NCBI GenBank assembly: GCA_024653905.1
Contig: JANLGZ010000100.1
Location: 1 to 7,401, forward strand
DNA: 7,401 nt
Direction of reading: 5' to 3'
From: an archaeon
Lineage (GTDB): Archaea; Iainarchaeota; Iainarchaeia; Iainarchaeales; Iainarchaeaceae
In this document: positions 6,492 to 7,401 of the stretch, one piece after another
Position numbering within the stretch: position 1 is the first letter of the stretch
Layout: the number at the start of each line of letters is the position of its first letter
Notes under the pieces: generated by a model
Databases searched by the model: none
What the model was told of the DNA's origin: nothing
Seen by the model: the letters and a program-made list of their open reading frames with translations, nothing else
Position numbers and translations under genes: made by a program

Positions 6492-6507
6492 TGAACTAAA
6501 AGAGAGA

Positions 6508-6513
6508 TTTATA
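6508..6513 (+). promoter_or_regulatory. TATA promoter of the TrmB-family gene
   Basis: TTTATA lies 29 to 24 bases before the ATG at 6537, exactly the spacing seen at the HD-GYP-like gene, and is preceded by purine-rich AAAAGAGAGA as a BRE. There is no Shine-Dalgarno match before the ATG, so a leaderless mRNA is expected. Confidence 0.6.
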
Positions 6514-6536
6514 ATCAGAATAACTGCAAAATTATA

Positions 6537-7301
6537 ATGGACACTGGAATATTGGAAAAAATAGGATTTACAAAAGGAGAAATTAAAGTTTATCTTAGTT
6601 TAATAGAATTGGGAAACACAACTTCAGGACCGATTATACTAAAATCTGGTGCTGCAAGGTCGAAGGTTTATGAGATTCTTGAAAAATTAAAGAAGAAGGG
6701 TCTTGTTACTGAATCTATTCAAAAGGACACAAAATATTTTCAGGCTGCATCCCCTAAAAGAATTCTTGATTACATCCAAAGCAAGGAAAATGAACTCAAA
6801 AAAGATAAAAATAATTTTATCAAACTTCTTCCTAAATTAGTGCTTAAACAAAAGCACACAGGAACAACACAAGAAGTAAAAATATATGACGGTTTTGAGG
6901 GAATAAAATCACTGCATGATGAAATAGTTAATCAACTGGCAAAAAAAGATGAATATCTTGCAATGACTTTCTCTGATGCAGCATTAAACAATAACTCAAT
7001 AATTTTAATGTTTAAAAAGTTCCATCAGAAAAGAGCTAAAACAGGAGCAAAGGCAAAAATTATTTGTAACTCTAAGGATAAACTTGCTATTTCAAAAATG
7101 AACTATTCAGAAACCAAATTTTATGAATTCAGAACAACCAAACAGATACTACCGACAGGAATATCAATTGCCAAAGATATGGTTATTACAATCAACTGGG
7201 GCAAAACCCCAAAAGCATTTGTAATTATATGCAAAGAAAACGCCGAACAATACAGAAAATTCTTTTATGCAATCTGGAAAGATGCAAAGAAACTGAAATA
7301 G
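6537..7301 (+). CDS. TrmB-family transcriptional regulator
   Basis: A 254-residue protein with the two-part TrmB layout. Residues 1-72 form a winged helix-turn-helix: FTKGEIKVYLSLIELG, then TTSGPIILKSGAARSKVYEILEKLKKKGLV in two segments (recognition helix about 39-53), and a wing ending in YFQAASP. A Lys/Glu-rich linker helix (about 74-95) probably makes the dimer. From residue 115, IYDGFEGIKSL and a following alpha/beta domain ending in FFYAIWKDA match the TrmB effector domain (phospholipase-D-like fold, usually sugar- or metabolite-responsive). No sugar-binding residue can be assigned by eye, so the effector is unknown. The likely role is a repressor or activator bound near its own or a neighbouring promoter; a palindrome lies 46-56 bases upstream. 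The gene is complete, single-cistron and followed by two hairpins. Confidence 0.9.
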   Translation: MDTGILEKIGFTKGEIKVYLSLIELGNTTSGPIILKSGAARSKVYEILEKLKKKGLVTESIQKDTKYFQAASPKRILDYIQSKENELKKDKNNFIKLLPKLVLKQKHTGTTQEVKIYDGFEGIKSLHDEIVNQLAKKDEYLAMTFSDAALNNNSIILMFKKFHQKRAKTGAKAKIICNSKDKLAISKMNYSETKFYEFRTTKQILPTGISIAKDMVITINWGKTPKAFVIICKENAEQYRKFFYAIWKDAKKLK

Positions 7302-7319
7302 CCCCGCAGAGATTTGGAA

Positions 7320-7339
7320 CCAACAGTTTCGGCTGTTGG
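7320..7339 (+). repeat. Stable hairpin downstream of the TrmB-family gene (first of two)
   Basis: CCAACAG (7320-7326) pairs perfectly with CTGTTGG (7333-7339) across TTTCGG, which can fold as a UUCG-type loop closed by U-G. The same AACAG can alternatively pair with the second CTGTT copy at 7367-7371. Confidence 0.5.
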
Positions 7340-7346
7340 GTACGAT

Positions 7347-7367
7347 GCACACTGCTTTGCAGTGGGC
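7347..7367 (+). terminator. Second hairpin, probable terminator stem
   Basis: CACTGC (7350-7355) pairs with GCAGTG (7359-7364) across a TTT loop. The stem extends past one A-G mismatch through two more pairs (7347-7348 with 7366-7367). The pyrimidine tract starts 3 bases later. Confidence 0.5.
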
Positions 7368-7369
7368 TG

Positions 7370-7383
7370 TTCTCTTTCTTTTT
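7370..7383 (+). terminator. Pyrimidine/T-rich tract ending the TrmB transcript
   Basis: Fourteen consecutive pyrimidines, mostly T, fit archaeal termination, which relies on U-rich RNA. A second tract begins at 7392 and runs to the window edge, giving a backup site. Confidence 0.5.
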
Positions 7384-7401
7384 AGTACAGGTTTTTCTTT
7401 C

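Noticed and set aside
6488..6494. GGGGTGA resembling a strong Shine-Dalgarno site upstream of the TrmB-family gene
   Set aside because: It is 42 bases from the ATG and no start codon with an open frame follows at a usable distance; it is better explained as part of the palindrome.
7164..7352. 62-codon minus-strand frame across the end of the TrmB-family gene
   Set aside because: It has only a GTG start within a hairpin, no ribosome site, and mostly overlaps a confident gene.
7302..7368. Possible tRNA starting GCCCCGC, with a GGTTCCAAAT-like T-arm on the minus strand
   Set aside because: No matching 3' acceptor strand is found, the central hairpin has a 6-base rather than 7-base loop, and the T-loop-like segment has C where a purine is expected and cannot form a proper stem.

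Overview
The window looks archaeal, and most likely comes from a low-GC DPANN-type lineage (Woesearchaeota/Nanoarchaeota-like). This placement is inferred from gene content and signals, not from a marker gene. The signs are a geranylgeranyl-reductase family flavoprotein (archaeal lipid pathway), a Dpo4-type Y-family DNA polymerase ending in a PCNA-binding motif, a TrmB-family regulator, a large Ig/FN3 surface protein with one C-terminal membrane anchor, and archaeal TATA boxes about 25 bases upstream of genes that seem to be read from leaderless mRNAs. No tRNA, rRNA, CRISPR array, insertion sequence or attachment site was found.

Layout. Bases 2-2557 hold the 3' part of a surface protein gene that begins before the window. 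Bases 2624-4858 hold a tight two-gene unit: a geranylgeranyl-reductase-like oxidoreductase and, 6 bases later, DNA polymerase IV. Bases 4979-5869 encode an HD-GYP-like metal phosphohydrolase with its own TATA box and a perfect 6+5+6 inverted repeat over the promoter. Bases 5970-6293 encode a small unrecognised protein. On the minus strand, bases 6259-6417 encode a 52-residue C2H2 zinc-finger-like protein that is easily missed. Bases 6418-6536 are a divergent promoter region with two TATA boxes and an 11-base palindrome. Bases 6537-7301 encode a TrmB-family regulator, followed by two strong hairpins and a pyrimidine tract that probably end its transcript.

How it fits together. The left half is housekeeping-like (cell surface, membrane lipid, damage-tolerant replication). 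The right half is a run of single-gene units, each with its own promoter, made of a signalling-type phosphohydrolase, two likely DNA-binding proteins and an orphan. The most unusual points are an HD-GYP fold in an archaeon with a degenerate GYP signature and a possible operator on its promoter, the hidden zinc-finger gene diverging from the TrmB gene, and a reductase with altered residues in conserved FAD and substrate motifs. A functional link among the right-hand genes is only inference from proximity.
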